The notes under the pieces: model-generated
What the model was told of the DNA's origin: nothing
The model's input: the letters and a program-made list of their open reading frames with translations, nothing else
Database searches by the model: none
In this document: one piece after another, positions 5,017 to 5,230 of the stretch
Position numbering within the stretch: position 1 is the first letter of the stretch
Layout of the letters: each line of letters begins with the position of its first letter
Position numbers and translations under genes: made by a program
DNA from: Candidatus Nanopelagicales bacterium
GTDB taxonomy: Bacteria; Actinomycetota; Actinomycetes; S36-B12; UBA10799
Direction of reading: 5' to 3'
NCBI GenBank assembly: GCA_025455985.1
Contig: JALOLM010000222.1
Coordinates: forward strand, 1-5,230
Length of the DNA stretch: 5,230 bases

Positions 5017-5230
5017 TTACATCCCCTGACTCATCTTGCCCGCCAGGTCCAAGCACGCTTCCACGAATCGGTCTACGTCTCGCCTGTCGTGCCAGAGGTG
5101 CGTGGACACGCGCAGCGGATAGTGATTGGTCGTGCCCCCCGAGGCGTTTGGCACCGGCACCGTCGTATTGCGCACCACGATCCCGTACTCAGCATTGAGC
5201 CGACTGACGAAGGTGCCGGACGTCGCCGAC
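5017..5230 (-). CDS. Class V aminotransferase (PLP-dependent), C-terminal part
   Basis: Only the last 70 codons and the stop (TAA, 5017-5019 on the complement) are in the window; the start lies beyond 5230. The reading is SATSGTFVSRLNAEYGIVVR, then NTTVPVPNASGGTTNHYPLR, then VSTHLWHDRRDVDRFVEACL, then DLAGKMSQGM. The order 'EYGIVVR ... LRVSTHLWHDRRDVDRFVEA' is the C-terminal small domain of fold-type I class V aminotransferases (the cysteine desulfurase / isopenicillin N epimerase / serine-glyoxylate group): a strand with an Arg that usually binds the substrate carboxylate (RVSTH), then the D-DRF-E closing helix. The PLP lysine lies outside the window. The reaction cannot be specified. No frame damage is seen in this part. 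It converges on the broken DUF1330 gene with two hairpins between. Confidence 0.78.
   Translation of the reverse strand, partial: SATSGTFVSRLNAEYGIVVRNTTVPVPNASGGTTNHYPLRVSTHLWHDRRDVDRFVEACLDLAGKMSQGM

Noticed and set aside
1..5230. CRISPR arrays, tRNA or rRNA genes
   Set aside because: No regularly spaced identical repeats, no cloverleaf with a T-loop GTTCRANNC context and no rRNA-like stretch were seen on either strand.

Overview
High-GC bacterial DNA, most likely a chromosomal stretch of a pseudomonadote, probably a gammaproteobacterium. The basis is the strong G/C third-position bias and the 207-residue-type small integrase, a family I know mainly from Gammaproteobacteria; the assignment is inference. 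No rRNA, tRNA, CRISPR array or complete mobile element is visible.

Layout: (1) 1-184, spacer with a bulged hairpin. (2) 185-1000 (+), an intact alpha/beta hydrolase with a complete Ser-Asp-His triad. (3) 1001-1977, about 1 kb without a credible gene, packed with the pentamer CGGTC and its complement GACCG, and carrying a perfect 15-bp inverted repeat at 1834-1868. (4) 1978-2355 (+), a small antibiotic-biosynthesis-monooxygenase (ABM) fold protein. (5) 2399-3382 (+), 43 bases on, an unrecognised exported protein with ten cysteines in its mature part and clearly lower GC. (6) 3383-3700, spacer with two hairpins. (7) 3701-4326 (-), a small tyrosine recombinase whose frame is broken so that the catalytic tyrosine is lost; the missing tail reads on perfectly in another frame. 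(8) 4327-4706, spacer with degenerate repeats resembling those of region 3. (9) about 4707-4923 (+), remains of a DUF1330-like gene broken by at least two frameshifts. (10) 5017-5230 (-), the C-terminal 70 residues of a class V (PLP-dependent) aminotransferase, running off the window edge.

The genes do not form an obvious pathway. The ABM gene and the exported-protein gene may be co-transcribed (same strand, 43-base gap, strong ribosome binding site on the second). The rest looks like accessory DNA in decay: a dead or sequencing-damaged integrase, a shattered DUF1330 gene, long repeat-bearing spacers and a compositionally distinct orphan gene. I see no convincing new multi-gene system. The best leads are the exported cysteine-rich orphan beside a broken integrase, and the CGGTC/GACCG-rich spacer repeats.
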